47,115 nucleotides of DNA from Saprospiraceae bacterium (GCA_016787545.1 JAEUUS010000415.1:1-47115), one strand, 5' to 3'. Shown: positions 18,069-27,788, counted from the stretch's first letter. Notes: a model not told the origin generated them from the letters alone. Numbers and translations are program-made.

Positions 18069-21000
18069 ATGGCAAAAATTTACACGCGACTGGGGAAGTC
18101 TGTCTATGCCCTGCTCTTTCTGCTTTTAAGCGCCAGTCTGACTGGCATTTCCCAACTCAATGCTCAAGGTTGTGGATGCACCAACTGCCCGCAATTCATG
18201 CCGGATAACTTTCAGGGCGATTTCCTGATCAATGTTATGGGGGCCGACAATCCTACGCTTGGGCAAAATGGTCAAGGTGTGTGTGGGGTGAACCTGCACA
18301 TTGATCATGAATACATTGGCGACCTATCCATTACGTTGACATCGCCTTCAGGCCAGTCGGTAACGCTGGTGGGACCAATTGGTTTTTTTGGCGCAACTGA
18401 TGGTACGGAATGGGATGTTTCCTTTGTTCCCTGTAACGATCAGGCCAATCCGGATCCTGGATTTAACGACCAATGGCATAACAATCAAAACTGGGGTCTG
18501 GGTAATTTTTATTCGGGCAGTTATTATCCATCTGCAGGTTGTCTTGAAAACTTCAACTCCGGTCCGGTAGACGGCACCTGGACGATGACCGTCGTTGATG
18601 GTCAGGGAAATGATGTGGGTAATTTTTATGATTATGAAATCATTTTTTGTGATCCATCCGGCATCACCTGCTTTTCCTGCGCTGCCGAAGCTGGCGAATT
18701 AGACCAGCAGAATGTTACAGCCTGCCAGGGAAGTAATAACCTGAATTTAACCTTGCCTCCAACGTATCCGCCACCATTAATGGCGCCTCCTTCGTCGGAA
18801 TATTCCTATACCTACATCATCAGCGGCGCAGGAGGGGTTATTTTGGCATATGAACAAAGTCCTGATTTAACCTCCTACGATCCAGGCATTTACAATGTTT
18901 GTGGTCTTTCCTATCTCACTTCTCAGGAAGGAGATATTCCGCCGCCAAATGGCTCTCTTACGACTACTCAGTTATCCAATGATCTGGAAGGTGGAAGTCC
19001 GCCTTTTTGTGGAGATGTAAGCGATGATTGCGTGCAGGTCACTATCAATTCGGCGCCTCCGGATGAAGAAGAATACGCGGAAGTCTGTGCGCCTGGCTGT
19101 TATTCTTTTTACAATATAAACTATTGCCAGTCAGGCACATATGTCAGAACAATCACTACTGCACAAGGTTGCCAGTACACAGCTACGCTTTTCCTGACGG
19201 TGCACCAACCCACCCTCACTAACCTGAATGAAGTGATTTGTGAAGGTGAATGTGCCACTACACCCGGATTTGAGGGAAATTGCTTTCCGGGAGTTTATCA
19301 GGATAATTTAGAAACACAATTTGGTTGCGACAGCCTGGTAATCCTGAATCTACAGGTTCTTACCGTGCTTGCCGTAGCTACGCCAAATGGCCAACTTGAT
19401 TGTAATACCCCTTCCGTTCAAATAACCGGAGCAGGATCAACCACAGGAGCAACCGTGAGTTATTTATGGACCGCTTCGAATGGAGGACATATTGTGGGCT
19501 CCAGTAACAACCTGAATGTTCTGGTTGATGAGCCAGGCGATTATACACTACGGGTTTGCAGGTCGGGAGTTGGCGCCTTTTGTTGCGATTCTACTACCGT
19601 TACTTTGATCGATAACGGAGCGCTGCCTGTTGCACCGGCTGCCATAAATGGTCCGTCAATGGTTTGTTTGGGCGACACTGTTCAATTCTCGGCAACACCC
19701 GTTGTTGGCGCAAGTTCCTACAACTGGAGTGTTCCAGTGGGCGTTACGATTCTTGGAAATGCCAGTGGAAATACCATACAAGTTGTTTGGGGAGCAACTG
19801 TTCCCGGTCAGGTTTGTGCCGCTTCCGTCAATGCCTGTGGAACAAGCCCTAACCGTTGTATACAAGTAGGTGTTTCTCAGCCAGCCTTTGGTCAACTCAC
19901 GCACTTATGCGATAGTACCAATACGAATTACACCATTTCATTCCCGGTAAATGGTGGAGTTTCTCCATATACTATACCGGGAGGAACAGTCTCCAACGGG
20001 ATGTTCAATTCTCTTCCAATACCCAGCGGAGCCACTTTTCAGTATCAAATAACAGATAGTTTGGGCTGCATTTCCGATACCCTGAGCGGCTCTTTCAACT
20101 GTGCCTGTGCCACTGGCGCCGGTCAAATGGATTTGACACCCTTAACCGCATGTGAGGATCAAAACGTAACAGCTTCGCATTTGGGAGGACAAACATTAGA
20201 TGGCAATGATGTAACAGGATTTGTGTTGCACAGTGGGTCCGGAACAGCCTTGGTTGCGCCAGTTATCGCCCAAAATCAAACCGGGGTCTTTGGATTTCAG
20301 CCCGGCATGGTTTACGGTCAGACCTATTATATCTCATTGGTTGCCGGCAATAACCTGGGGGGATTCCCAGATCCTGCTGATCCATGCTTGTCCGTTTCAC
20401 AAGGACAACCTGTCATATTTTATGAAAATCCGGTGGCAAATGCCGGAATCGACCTGGACACCTGTGGGTTAAGCCTTTTATTGACGGCAACACCTGGAGT
20501 CGGAATTGGTCAGTGGACGGTATTCAACAGCCCACTTCCCGACACTTTGGTTGTAGCAAACCAGCAAAATCCTGGATCTGGCGTTACTGCTACCGGATAT
20601 GGTCTTTACTCCCTAAGCTGGACATTAAACAATAATGGTTGTGTGGACTCCGACACATTGCTCCTTGATTTCAACGCCTCTCCACAAATTTCTAATATTC
20701 AGCACACCTGTGATGTAGCAAATGAAAACTATATTGTTTCGTTTGACATTACCGGTGGAACCCCAGGTTACAACATTTCAGGGGCCCCAAGCGGCTCAGG
20801 AACAGGTGCTGGATATCAATCAGCAGCCATTCCAAATAATGATCCATACAACTATCTGGTAACTGATAGTGCTGGTTGTACTTCATTGCCCTTAACGGGA
20901 ACATTTGCGTGTCTGTGCTCCAGTGTGGCAGGCCAAATGAATAACACATTACTTTCTACCTGTGAGGGTGGAAGTATTTTGGCGGTGCATTTGGGTGGTC

Positions 21001-24000
21001 AAATACTTGACGGAAATGACACATCGGCTTTTGTTTTACATACCTTACCTGGTACTACCTTAGGTCAGGTGTTGGATCAAAACACCACCGGATCCTTCAG
21101 TTTTCTACCTGGGATGACTTATGGAACAACCTATTATGTCTCATTTGTTGTAGGAAACATCCTCTCAGGAAGTCCAAATTTACAAGACCCCTGTCTGGCC
21201 GTCTCTGAAGGTCAACCCGTTATTTTTTACCAAAATCCGATAGCAGAGGCAGGTATGGATCAAACCACCTGTGGAACTGTTTTAGGGCTGTTGGCGAACC
21301 AGCCCGCAGGAAGTACCGGACTTTGGACTGTAAATACTTCTCCGTCTGGTGGCACACTTGCCCTGGGGAATCCACAACTTTCTGCAACATCTGTTTCGGC
21401 CAATGGATTTGGCGGGTATACTTTAACCTGGACACTGGCACAAAACGGCTGTATCGGAACCGATCAGGTAAATCTTCAATTTAATGATTCTCCGGTATTG
21501 GATAACCTCACCAGAACTTGCGACCCTTCCAACCAAAATTTCACGGTTACCTTGGACATTTCAGGTGGTACAGCTCCTTATCTGGTGAACAATCAGCCAG
21601 TTACCGGAAACAGCTTTACGTCAGGTAATTTTGCCAATGGTGGCACCTATTCATTCACAGTAGTTGATGCAAATGGATGCTCTATGCCACAAATTAACGG
21701 GGCATTCAGTTGTAATTGTGCGACCAATGCCGGTACCATGTCTGCTCAAACCCTGACGGTTTGCCAAGGACAAGCTGCCACTGCAACAGCCTCCGGCAAT
21801 GCCACACTGGATGGCAATGATATAACAGCTTTTGTATTGCATAATGGGACTGGACCTGCCTTAGGCCAGGTATTTGCCCAAAATACAACAGGTCAGTTTT
21901 CATTTATTGCCGGGCAAATGCAATTCGGGGCCACCTATTATATTTCTTTGGTGGCAGGGAATCCTCTATCCGGTTTCCCAGATCCAAATGATCCTTGTTT
22001 CTCAGTTGCGCCAGGCCAGCCGGTAGTTTGGTTGGAAAATCCAGGCCCGATGGCAGGACTTGACGCTGCCACCTGCGGACAAACGATAGATTTACAGGCT
22101 GCAAATAGTGCTTTTATTGGAATGTGGTCGCAGGTTTCAGGACCCGGCACATCAACCTTCCAGGATCCTTCCTCGCCCAACAGTGAGGTAAATGTTTCGA
22201 CAACAGGCGCATATGTTTTTGAATGGATGCTTGCGAATGGCAACTGTACCTCAGCGGATCAGGTGAGTATCCAATTTAATGCGTTACCGCAGGTGATGCT
22301 ATTAAACGAAGTTTGTGACGGAACAAACACTGAATTTGTAGTCAGCTTTACGGCATCCAATGGTCAGGCGCCATATGCGGTAAGCGGATTGACCGGCTCC
22401 TTCATCGGAAGCCAATTCAGTTCTTTTCCACTGCCAAACAACTCTACCTATTCTTTTGTGCTTTCAGATGCCAATGGCTGCGAAAGTCCGTTGATTTCAG
22501 GTGTTGAGAATTGTGATTGTGCTACGAATGCAGGAACCATGACCACAAGTCTCAGCGTTTTCTGCGCAGGGAGTCCTGCTACAGCTACCTGGAATAACGA
22601 TGCCACCTTAGATGCCAACGATTTAGTGCAATTTATCCTGCACAATGGATCTGGTGCTGCGGTTGGGTCCATTGTGTATGCTTCTAATACACAACCTGTA
22701 TTCAATTTTACCGCTAACCTCCAAACAGGTGTCACGTACTACATTTCTGCCATTGCCGGAAATAATAACAATGGCAATGTGGATTTGACGGATTTGTGTT
22801 TGTCCGTTACACCCGGCGCACCGGTAATGTGGAAAGAATTGCCGGATGCCACACTGACTGGTGATGCTACCATCTGCCAGGGTGGTAGTTCCATACTTTC
22901 ATTCCAGGGGACTGGCGCCTATCCTTTAACGGTTGAATACCAGGAAAATGCCACCCTAAACACGCTGGTAATTACAGGCCCGCAAACAGTTACGGTAAGT
23001 ATCAGTCCGACACTGACGAGTACATTCACATTACTTCAGGTAACAGATGGCACTACGCCAAATTGTGTTTCAAGCTTATCAGATGAAATAACAGTTACCG
23101 TAAATCAACCCGTTGATGCCGGTTCCCCTGGACCAGCTTTGACCTTTTGTGAAGGAACGGGTAATTTGGTGACTTTATTTGACCTACTGACTGGCGCGGA
23201 TTTGGGCGGACAATGGCAAGAAACCTCCAGTACAGCTTCACAGGGAGGCGCCTTTAATGCAACGGCAGGAACTTTTCAGCCGGGAAGCCAACAAGCAGGA
23301 ATTTACAGCTTCAGGTATACGCTGACTGGCGCTGCGCCATGTACAAGTGATGAAGCAACTGTTCATGTCACCATTTATCCGAAACCCAATGCTGATGCCG
23401 GAACAGATAAAACGCTTAATTGTAATGTTCCGGCAGCCAATATTGGCGGAGCAGGAACCAGTGTTGGAGCATATGTTTGGGTCTTAAACGGTGACACCAT
23501 TGGAACAGATCGCCAATTTTTGGCAAAAGAAGGAGGCGTATACACCTTGTGGGTAACCACTCCTGAAGGTTGCACAGATTCAGATCAAGTTATAGTTTCA
23601 GAAGACAGTGAGGTGCCAGTTGCGCAAAGTACGGTAACCCGAAATGTTCGTTGTAATGGGGAAAACAACGGGTCGGTTGCGGTTACCGGTGTTCAAACTT
23701 CACATCCTCCAGTCCTTTTCTCTCTGGATGGGGTTAATTTCAGTGCAAACCCCGTTTTCAGCGGACTTCCTGCTGGCAATTATGTCATAACCCTTCAGGA
23801 TGCCAACGGGTGTGAAAGTGTTACTGACACCCTTGTCATCATCGAACCACCGGCACTTGTGGTTTCATTGGGACCAGATTTAACCATTCGCTTATCAGAT
23901 TCTGCACATGTTTCACTGCAATCCAGTGTGCCGGCTAATACCTTGGATATTGTTTGGAATCCACTCTTAGACTCTACAGCAGCTGGCCAACCATTTCAGG

Positions 24001-24389
24001 ATTTTTTCCCCTTGCATTCCTGGCAAATTGGTGTAACAGTAACTGATTCAAGCGGTTGTGTGGGGCAAGATCGGATTCTGGTTCAGGTAGAAAAACCTTA
24101 TCAGGTGTACATTCCCAATATTTTCAAGCCAGACGGCGGCATCGAACCTACCTTGTTCATCTATGCCGGCTCCGATGTTGTAAGTATCGAATCGTTTTTG
24201 ATTTTCGACCGTTGGGGTGATGCCATCATGGAGCGCCAAAACTTTCTGCCCAATGATCCTGCCAATGGCTGGGACGGAACGTTTAAAGGTCAGCAAGTGA
24301 ATCCGGGCGTTTATGTTTACGCAGCATTGGTGACCTTCATTGATGGCGAAAAAGTGCTGTTCAAAGGAGATGTAACGGTGGTTCGATAA
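18069..24389 (+). CDS. Giant secreted protein with P-domain-like N-terminus and T9SS type B C-terminus
   Basis: 2106 residues and complete. A signal peptide (hydrophobic core ALLFLLLSASLTGIS, cut near NAQG) is followed by a proprotein-convertase P-like domain (about 36-200; HTYIGDL-type strand as DHEYIGDLSITLTSP, and GTWTMTVVDGQGNDVG). Then come Cys-rich and PKD-like segments (about 200-675), three and a half copies of a 267-270-residue module (678 to about 1598), further Ig-like segments, and a SprB-like repeat (about 1853-1930) with RCNGENNGS and LQDANGCES. The end is a gliding-motility-associated type B sorting domain (about 2011-2106) with YIPNIFKPDGG, IFDRWGD and NGWDGTFKGQ. It should be exported by the type IX system and displayed on the surface. 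An adhesin role is inferred; no enzyme motif is seen. Confidence 0.92.
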   Translation: MAKIYTRLGKSVYALLFLLLSASLTGISQLNAQGCGCTNCPQFMPDNFQGDFLINVMGADNPTLGQNGQGVCGVNLHIDHEYIGDLSITLTSPSGQSVTLVGPIGFFGATDGTEWDVSFVPCNDQANPDPGFNDQWHNNQNWGLGNFYSGSYYPSAGCLENFNSGPVDGTWTMTVVDGQGNDVGNFYDYEIIFCDPSGITCFSCAAEAGELDQQNVTACQGSNNLNLTLPPTYPPPLMAPPSSEYSYTYIISGAGGVILAYEQSPDLTSYDPGIYNVCGLSYLTSQEGDIPPPNGSLTTTQLSNDLEGGSPPFCGDVSDDCVQVTINSAPPDEEEYAEVCAPGCYSFYNINYCQSGTYVRTITTAQGCQYTATLFLTVHQPTLTNLNEVICEGECATTPGFEGNCFPGVYQDNLETQFGCDSLVILNLQVLTVLAVATPNGQLDCNTPSVQITGAGSTTGATVSYLWTASNGGHIVGSSNNLNVLVDEPGDYTLRVCRSGVGAFCCDSTTVTLIDNGALPVAPAAINGPSMVCLGDTVQFSATPVVGASSYNWSVPVGVTILGNASGNTIQVVWGATVPGQVCAASVNACGTSPNRCIQVGVSQPAFGQLTHLCDSTNTNYTISFPVNGGVSPYTIPGGTVSNGMFNSLPIPSGATFQYQITDSLGCISDTLSGSFNCACATGAGQMDLTPLTACEDQNVTASHLGGQTLDGNDVTGFVLHSGSGTALVAPVIAQNQTGVFGFQPGMVYGQTYYISLVAGNNLGGFPDPADPCLSVSQGQPVIFYENPVANAGIDLDTCGLSLLLTATPGVGIGQWTVFNSPLPDTLVVANQQNPGSGVTATGYGLYSLSWTLNNNGCVDSDTLLLDFNASPQISNIQHTCDVANENYIVSFDITGGTPGYNISGAPSGSGTGAGYQSAAIPNNDPYNYLVTDSAGCTSLPLTGTFACLCSSVAGQMNNTLLSTCEGGSILAVHLGGQILDGNDTSAFVLHTLPGTTLGQVLDQNTTGSFSFLPGMTYGTTYYVSFVVGNILSGSPNLQDPCLAVSEGQPVIFYQNPIAEAGMDQTTCGTVLGLLANQPAGSTGLWTVNTSPSGGTLALGNPQLSATSVSANGFGGYTLTWTLAQNGCIGTDQVNLQFNDSPVLDNLTRTCDPSNQNFTVTLDISGGTAPYLVNNQPVTGNSFTSGNFANGGTYSFTVVDANGCSMPQINGAFSCNCATNAGTMSAQTLTVCQGQAATATASGNATLDGNDITAFVLHNGTGPALGQVFAQNTTGQFSFIAGQMQFGATYYISLVAGNPLSGFPDPNDPCFSVAPGQPVVWLENPGPMAGLDAATCGQTIDLQAANSAFIGMWSQVSGPGTSTFQDPSSPNSEVNVSTTGAYVFEWMLANGNCTSADQVSIQFNALPQVMLLNEVCDGTNTEFVVSFTASNGQAPYAVSGLTGSFIGSQFSSFPLPNNSTYSFVLSDANGCESPLISGVENCDCATNAGTMTTSLSVFCAGSPATATWNNDATLDANDLVQFILHNGSGAAVGSIVYASNTQPVFNFTANLQTGVTYYISAIAGNNNNGNVDLTDLCLSVTPGAPVMWKELPDATLTGDATICQGGSSILSFQGTGAYPLTVEYQENATLNTLVITGPQTVTVSISPTLTSTFTLLQVTDGTTPNCVSSLSDEITVTVNQPVDAGSPGPALTFCEGTGNLVTLFDLLTGADLGGQWQETSSTASQGGAFNATAGTFQPGSQQAGIYSFRYTLTGAAPCTSDEATVHVTIYPKPNADAGTDKTLNCNVPAANIGGAGTSVGAYVWVLNGDTIGTDRQFLAKEGGVYTLWVTTPEGCTDSDQVIVSEDSEVPVAQSTVTRNVRCNGENNGSVAVTGVQTSHPPVLFSLDGVNFSANPVFSGLPAGNYVITLQDANGCESVTDTLVIIEPPALVVSLGPDLTIRLSDSAHVSLQSSVPANTLDIVWNPLLDSTAAGQPFQDFFPLHSWQIGVTVTDSSGCVGQDRILVQVEKPYQVYIPNIFKPDGGIEPTLFIYAGSDVVSIESFLIFDRWGDAIMERQNFLPNDPANGWDGTFKGQQVNPGVYVYAALVTFIDGEKVLFKGDVTVVR
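20100..22860 (+). repeat. 3.5 tandem copies of an approximately 800-bp module
   Basis: Units begin at a CxC codon pattern at 20100, 20910, 21711 and 22512, giving lengths of 810, 801 and 801 bp; the last is a half copy. Each has AGxM, then LDGNDxxxFVLHxGxG, then TYYISLVAGN, PCLSVxxGQPV, and in full copies a second half ending in a SDxxGC strand. At protein level copies are clearly related but diverged. The module does not match a family I can name. Confidence 0.85.
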
Positions 24390-24412
24390 TAAGTGGCTAT
24401 TTCTGAGGTTCA

Positions 24413-24487
24413 TTTTACCGCGGAGTCGCGGAGGCGCAAAGATCCCAATGATCAATCCTCTGTGTCTCGGCGACTCCGTGGTGAAAA
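24413..24487. repeat. GC-rich imperfect palindrome, probably a dispersed repeat
   Basis: The arm 24417-24441 (ACCGCGGAGTCGC...) pairs with 24458-24482 (...GCGACTCCGTGGT) around a 16-nt loop. The outer 13 positions pair fully with one G-U, and the inner part has two mismatches and two more G-U pairs. The whole is bordered by TTTT on the left and AAAA on the right. It lies between two plus-strand genes with no coding potential. The ACCACGGAGTCGC-type sequence resembles short repeats I recall from many unrelated bacterial genomes. Confidence 0.6.
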
Positions 24488-24517
24488 CAATTCTTACACC
24501 TCTTTAAACCCTCTTTT

Positions 24518-25144
24518 TTGAAAAATACCATTCTAAAAAAGCTTCCAGCTACCGTCTTTTCAGCCCTTGGATTAAAAAGATGGAAACAGTCAGTACATTG
24601 GTTCGAAGACCGCAACTGGCACCTGATTTTTGTGGAATTTCAACCCATATCGCATGCTCAATCAGTGGTCCTGAATGTTGGTGTAGGACTGTTATGGTAT
24701 CCCAAGGATTATTTCAGTTTTGATATAGGCCATAGGGAAAGCAAGGTTATTCCTTTTGAGTCTGAAGCGCAATTTGAATTAGCAGTAAACGAATTGATCA
24801 ATACCGCTGAACGCAAGGTATTGCAATATCAATCCGCTTTTGCTACGCTTGAAACGGCCTGTGAAGCCATTCTTGCACATCATTTTACCAGCGAATCCTT
24901 ATGGGGCAACTTTCACAAAGGGGTCATTTGCGGCCTAAATCAGGATGCAGCATCCGCTATGCGGTATTTCAATGCACTGCTTTCTGTGAACCCGGAAAGC
25001 GCCTTTGAAGTGGAAATTGCCAGGCATACAACCAGATTGCGGACATTCGTCACGGACCCCAACAGGTTTAAACTGGCGATTCAGGAGGGCATTCAACAAA
25101 CCCGGGAAAATCTAAAATTGCCTTTTCTTGAGCTAAGTTGGTAA
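24518..25144 (+). CDS. Hypothetical protein, 208 residues, TTG start
   Basis: I do not recognise this family with confidence. The only usable start is TTG at 24518, since an in-frame TGA lies at 24482 and no ATG occurs before about residue 150. The N-terminal half (KNTILKKL... RNWHLIFVEFQ... VVLNVGVGLLW) suggests an alternating strand/helix domain and faintly recalls DUF4304-like proteins. The C-terminal half is helical, with a stretch around AMRYFNALLSVNPES that looks like a single TPR-like helix pair. There is no signal peptide or membrane segment, so it is cytoplasmic. It is followed 33 bp later by the cation exchanger, which has its own promoter-like box. Confidence 0.72.
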   Translation: MKNTILKKLPATVFSALGLKRWKQSVHWFEDRNWHLIFVEFQPISHAQSVVLNVGVGLLWYPKDYFSFDIGHRESKVIPFESEAQFELAVNELINTAERKVLQYQSAFATLETACEAILAHHFTSESLWGNFHKGVICGLNQDAASAMRYFNALLSVNPESAFEVEIARHTTRLRTFVTDPNRFKLAIQEGIQQTRENLKLPFLELSW

Positions 25145-25146
25145 GG

Positions 25147-25173
25147 TTGAATTTCAATCTAGAATTACCTTAG
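25147..25173 (+). promoter_or_regulatory. Promoter of the cation exchanger gene
   Basis: TTG (25147-25149), a 16-bp spacer and TACCTTAG (25166-25173; one base off TAnnTTTG) end just 4 nt before the ATG at 25178. Confidence 0.5.
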
Positions 25174-25177
25174 CGCC

Positions 25178-26176
25178 ATGCTTACACCTATCATTGGTTT
25201 TTTAATTTGTGCAGCCGTCATATTTTTTGCCGGCAAACGTCTTTCTTATTACGGCGATTTATTAGCAGACATGACGGGCATGGGAAAGGCTTTTATGGGC
25301 CTGATTCTAATGTCAGCTGTAACGTCATTACCCGAACTAATGGTGGGAATCAGTTCTGTTTCCATCGTGCGAAACGCCGATCTGGCGGTGGGCGATGTCT
25401 TGGGTAGTTGTGCTTTCAATCTTGGCATCTTATCTATCATGGATATTTTTACCCCTAAAAAGAATCCACTTTTGGGCGGTGTTTCTCAAAGTCATATTCT
25501 AGCTGGAGCCTTGGGAATGATGCTGATGGCAGTGACTGGATTGGGCTTGTTTTTGGATAAAGATTATATTTTAACACCATCTCTTGGGGTTACCAGCTTA
25601 TCTTTTGCAGTTATATACTTTTTGGCGGTGAAAATGCTGTATAACTACCAGCAAGCTCATCCTGATTCAGAAAATAAGGAGCATGATCACACCCAAGGAT
25701 TGAGTCTGCGTACTGTAATTATTCGCTATGTCGGTTTTGCCCTGATCATCATAGCCGCAGCGCTTACCCTCCCCTATTTTGCGGAGCATATTGCAGAATC
25801 TACAGGATTAGGTAAATCCTTTGTTGGCACCTTGTTTTTGGCCATATCTACATCTCTTCCAGAAATTGCAGTTTCTATTGCAGCCATTCGATTAGGCGCT
25901 ACCGACATGGCCGTGGGCAACCTTTTAGGAAGCAACATTTTCAATATATTCATCTTGTTCCTCGACGATTTATTCTACACATCCGGCCATTTGCTTAAGG
26001 TCGCTTCAAATGCAAATTTAAGTTCGGTGTTTTTCACGCTTATGATGGCTGCTGTTGCTATTGTTGGTTTGATTTTCCCATCTAAAGAGAAAAAATGGCT
26101 CATGGGATTAGATACGTTCACGATTTTCCTGTTGTATGTACTTAATATAGTACTGCTTTACCAGCTTAGCGCTTAA
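25178..26176 (+). CDS. Calcium/sodium antiporter-like protein (CaCA superfamily)
   Basis: A 332-residue membrane protein of about ten helices built from two homologous halves. The alpha repeats carry the ion-binding signatures: TSLPELMVGISS followed by AVGDVLGSCAFNLG in the first half (about residues 49-87), and TSLPEIAVSIAA followed by AVGNLLGSNIFN in the second. The acidic residue after each TSLP is the usual cation ligand, and both are present. A His- and acid-rich loop (SENKEHDHTQ) divides the halves. Relatives such as YrbG exchange Ca2+ for Na+ or H+ across the inner membrane. The true ion is not predictable here. A perfect palindromic terminator follows. Confidence 0.9.
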   Translation: MLTPIIGFLICAAVIFFAGKRLSYYGDLLADMTGMGKAFMGLILMSAVTSLPELMVGISSVSIVRNADLAVGDVLGSCAFNLGILSIMDIFTPKKNPLLGGVSQSHILAGALGMMLMAVTGLGLFLDKDYILTPSLGVTSLSFAVIYFLAVKMLYNYQQAHPDSENKEHDHTQGLSLRTVIIRYVGFALIIIAAALTLPYFAEHIAESTGLGKSFVGTLFLAISTSLPEIAVSIAAIRLGATDMAVGNLLGSNIFNIFILFLDDLFYTSGHLLKVASNANLSSVFFTLMMAAVAIVGLIFPSKEKKWLMGLDTFTIFLLYVLNIVLLYQLSA

Positions 26177-26221
26177 CCCTGATTTGACTCCTACCGAGTT
26201 TTCCAATAGCCTTTTTAAACG

Positions 26222-26260
26222 ACAATAGCCATCCCAAATTTGGGATGGCTATTGTTTTAT
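26222..26260 (+). terminator. Perfect palindromic terminator
   Basis: ACAATAGCCATCCCAAA (26222-26238) is followed directly by its exact reverse complement (26239-26255) and TTTTAT. It terminates the exchanger gene and, lying between converging genes, may also stop minus-strand transcripts of the SusCD operon that ends at 26279. Confidence 0.85.
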
Positions 26261-26278
26261 CCTAATCCTACAACCACA

Positions 26279-27754
26279 TTAAGGGTTCGGGAGGCACAGC
26301 TTATTCACGGCACGTTCGCCGGAAGGAATAGGCCAGATGTACTCAGAACTGGACTGATCCACCGCTCCGATGGTGCCTTTTCCTGGAAGTGGCGCCAACA
26401 AACGCTGGCAATCCTGATTCCGGAAACCTTCACCTAAAAGTTCAATCCGACGCTCGGTAAGTACCTGGCTGATGAAAGCATTTGCATCAGCAAAATCTGC
26501 CAATGCATACACTTTAGATGGCTCAGAACGACCGTGAACAGCGTTCAGGAGGTCTACAGCGCGTTGGTTCAAACCATTCGCACGAGCTTCTGCTTCAGCA
26601 AGATTCAGCAATACTTCTGCATAACGAATCACCGGACCATAATCAGTATGTTGTGGGCCCGTAGCAAATTTGTTAAGGTACCACTTGCTGTTGGCAGAGT
26701 TGAAGAACACAAACTGACGGCGGGCGTCGGTTACGGTGAAATTCACAGAATCGCCAACAATACCGGCTTTGTTAATGGAATAGTCGCCAATACCACGTGG
26801 ACCTGGGTTGTAATAGCTACCCAAACCATTTTGGGTGCCAGGAAGGTCGTTGGTAGTAAATGGCATGGAAAAAATGCTCTCAGTGGTCGTGTAAGGTGTT
26901 GCAAACACGTTTTTAACATCAGCTTGAAGCGCATGTGCTACACCACTGGTTGCTGTAAACGGAGCGGAAGCGGAAACAATTTTATTTGCTTCAGTAACCA
27001 CGTCTGCATAGCGCTGCATGTTCAGGTAAACACGTGTTTTCAGTGCGATAGCTGTGTTTTTGTGCGCACGAGTAGTATTCAACAAGGCAGCTGTAGCGCC
27101 ATGAGTAGCCAACAGATTTTGCTCGGCAAAATCAAGGTCTGTAAGAATCTGCGTGTAAACTTCCGCTACAGAAGCACGAGCCAGATCATTGTTGCCAGGC
27201 CCAACTTCAGCACGCAGGCGCAGTGGAACACCCATTTGTGAACCATTTCCGTCAGCGTATGGACGGCAATAGAGCGACAACAGGCTGTGATAACACAACG
27301 CGCGCAGGAAACGAGCTTCAGCGATGTAGCTGTTTACTTTAGCATCATCATTGATCACAGCGCGATTGGCATCGGCGCCTTCAATAAAGATGTTGCAACT
27401 GTTGATCGCATAATAGGCTGCGTTCCACAGGTTGTTTACATCGTTGATGTTGGTTTCAGAAACAGTGTGATTCCACACGGAAAAACCGGTCACGTTGTTG
27501 GTTGTTTCGTTCAGGAATTCTTCTGCACGAATATCACCGTACACCGTAAAGCGACTGCCGTAAAAAGCACCGCTTTTCACGTTGTCATAAAGACCGTTCA
27601 ACAAACTGATAAAGCGGTCAGGAGTTGAAAATGCTGTAGCTGAAGAAAGGCTGTTCAGCGGAGCTGGATCCAGCAGATCCTTCTGGCATGCATTAGGTAC
27701 CATCAGGGCGCCCGCAGCAATCAGCAAGATGGAGATTTTTTTATATGCTTGCAT
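26279..27754 (-). CDS. SusD/RagB-family outer-membrane lipoprotein
   Basis: I start it at the ATG at 27754 (491 residues). The longer frame begins with TTG four codons earlier and adds nothing. A lipoprotein signal (ISILLIAAGALMVPNAC) places the lipidated Cys at residue 23. SusD-type features are ATAFSTPDRFISLLNGLYD near the N-terminus, the helix EARFLRALCYHSLLSLYCRPYADG, and a C-terminal YAEVLLNLAEAEAR plus RRIELLGEGFRNQDCQRL. SusD proteins sit on top of the SusC channel and bind glycans or peptides. The gene follows susC-like 27789-30959 after 34 bp and is co-transcribed with it. No glycoside hydrolase, peptidase or sigma/anti-sigma pair is attached, so the substrate is open. Confidence 0.95.
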   Translation of the reverse strand: MQAYKKISILLIAAGALMVPNACQKDLLDPAPLNSLSSATAFSTPDRFISLLNGLYDNVKSGAFYGSRFTVYGDIRAEEFLNETTNNVTGFSVWNHTVSETNINDVNNLWNAAYYAINSCNIFIEGADANRAVINDDAKVNSYIAEARFLRALCYHSLLSLYCRPYADGNGSQMGVPLRLRAEVGPGNNDLARASVAEVYTQILTDLDFAEQNLLATHGATAALLNTTRAHKNTAIALKTRVYLNMQRYADVVTEANKIVSASAPFTATSGVAHALQADVKNVFATPYTTTESIFSMPFTTNDLPGTQNGLGSYYNPGPRGIGDYSINKAGIVGDSVNFTVTDARRQFVFFNSANSKWYLNKFATGPQHTDYGPVIRYAEVLLNLAEAEARANGLNQRAVDLLNAVHGRSEPSKVYALADFADANAFISQVLTERRIELLGEGFRNQDCQRLLAPLPGKGTIGAVDQSSSEYIWPIPSGERAVNKLCLPNP

Positions 27755-27788
27755 GGTATTTTTCAAAATGAATGGTTAGACATTGGAA

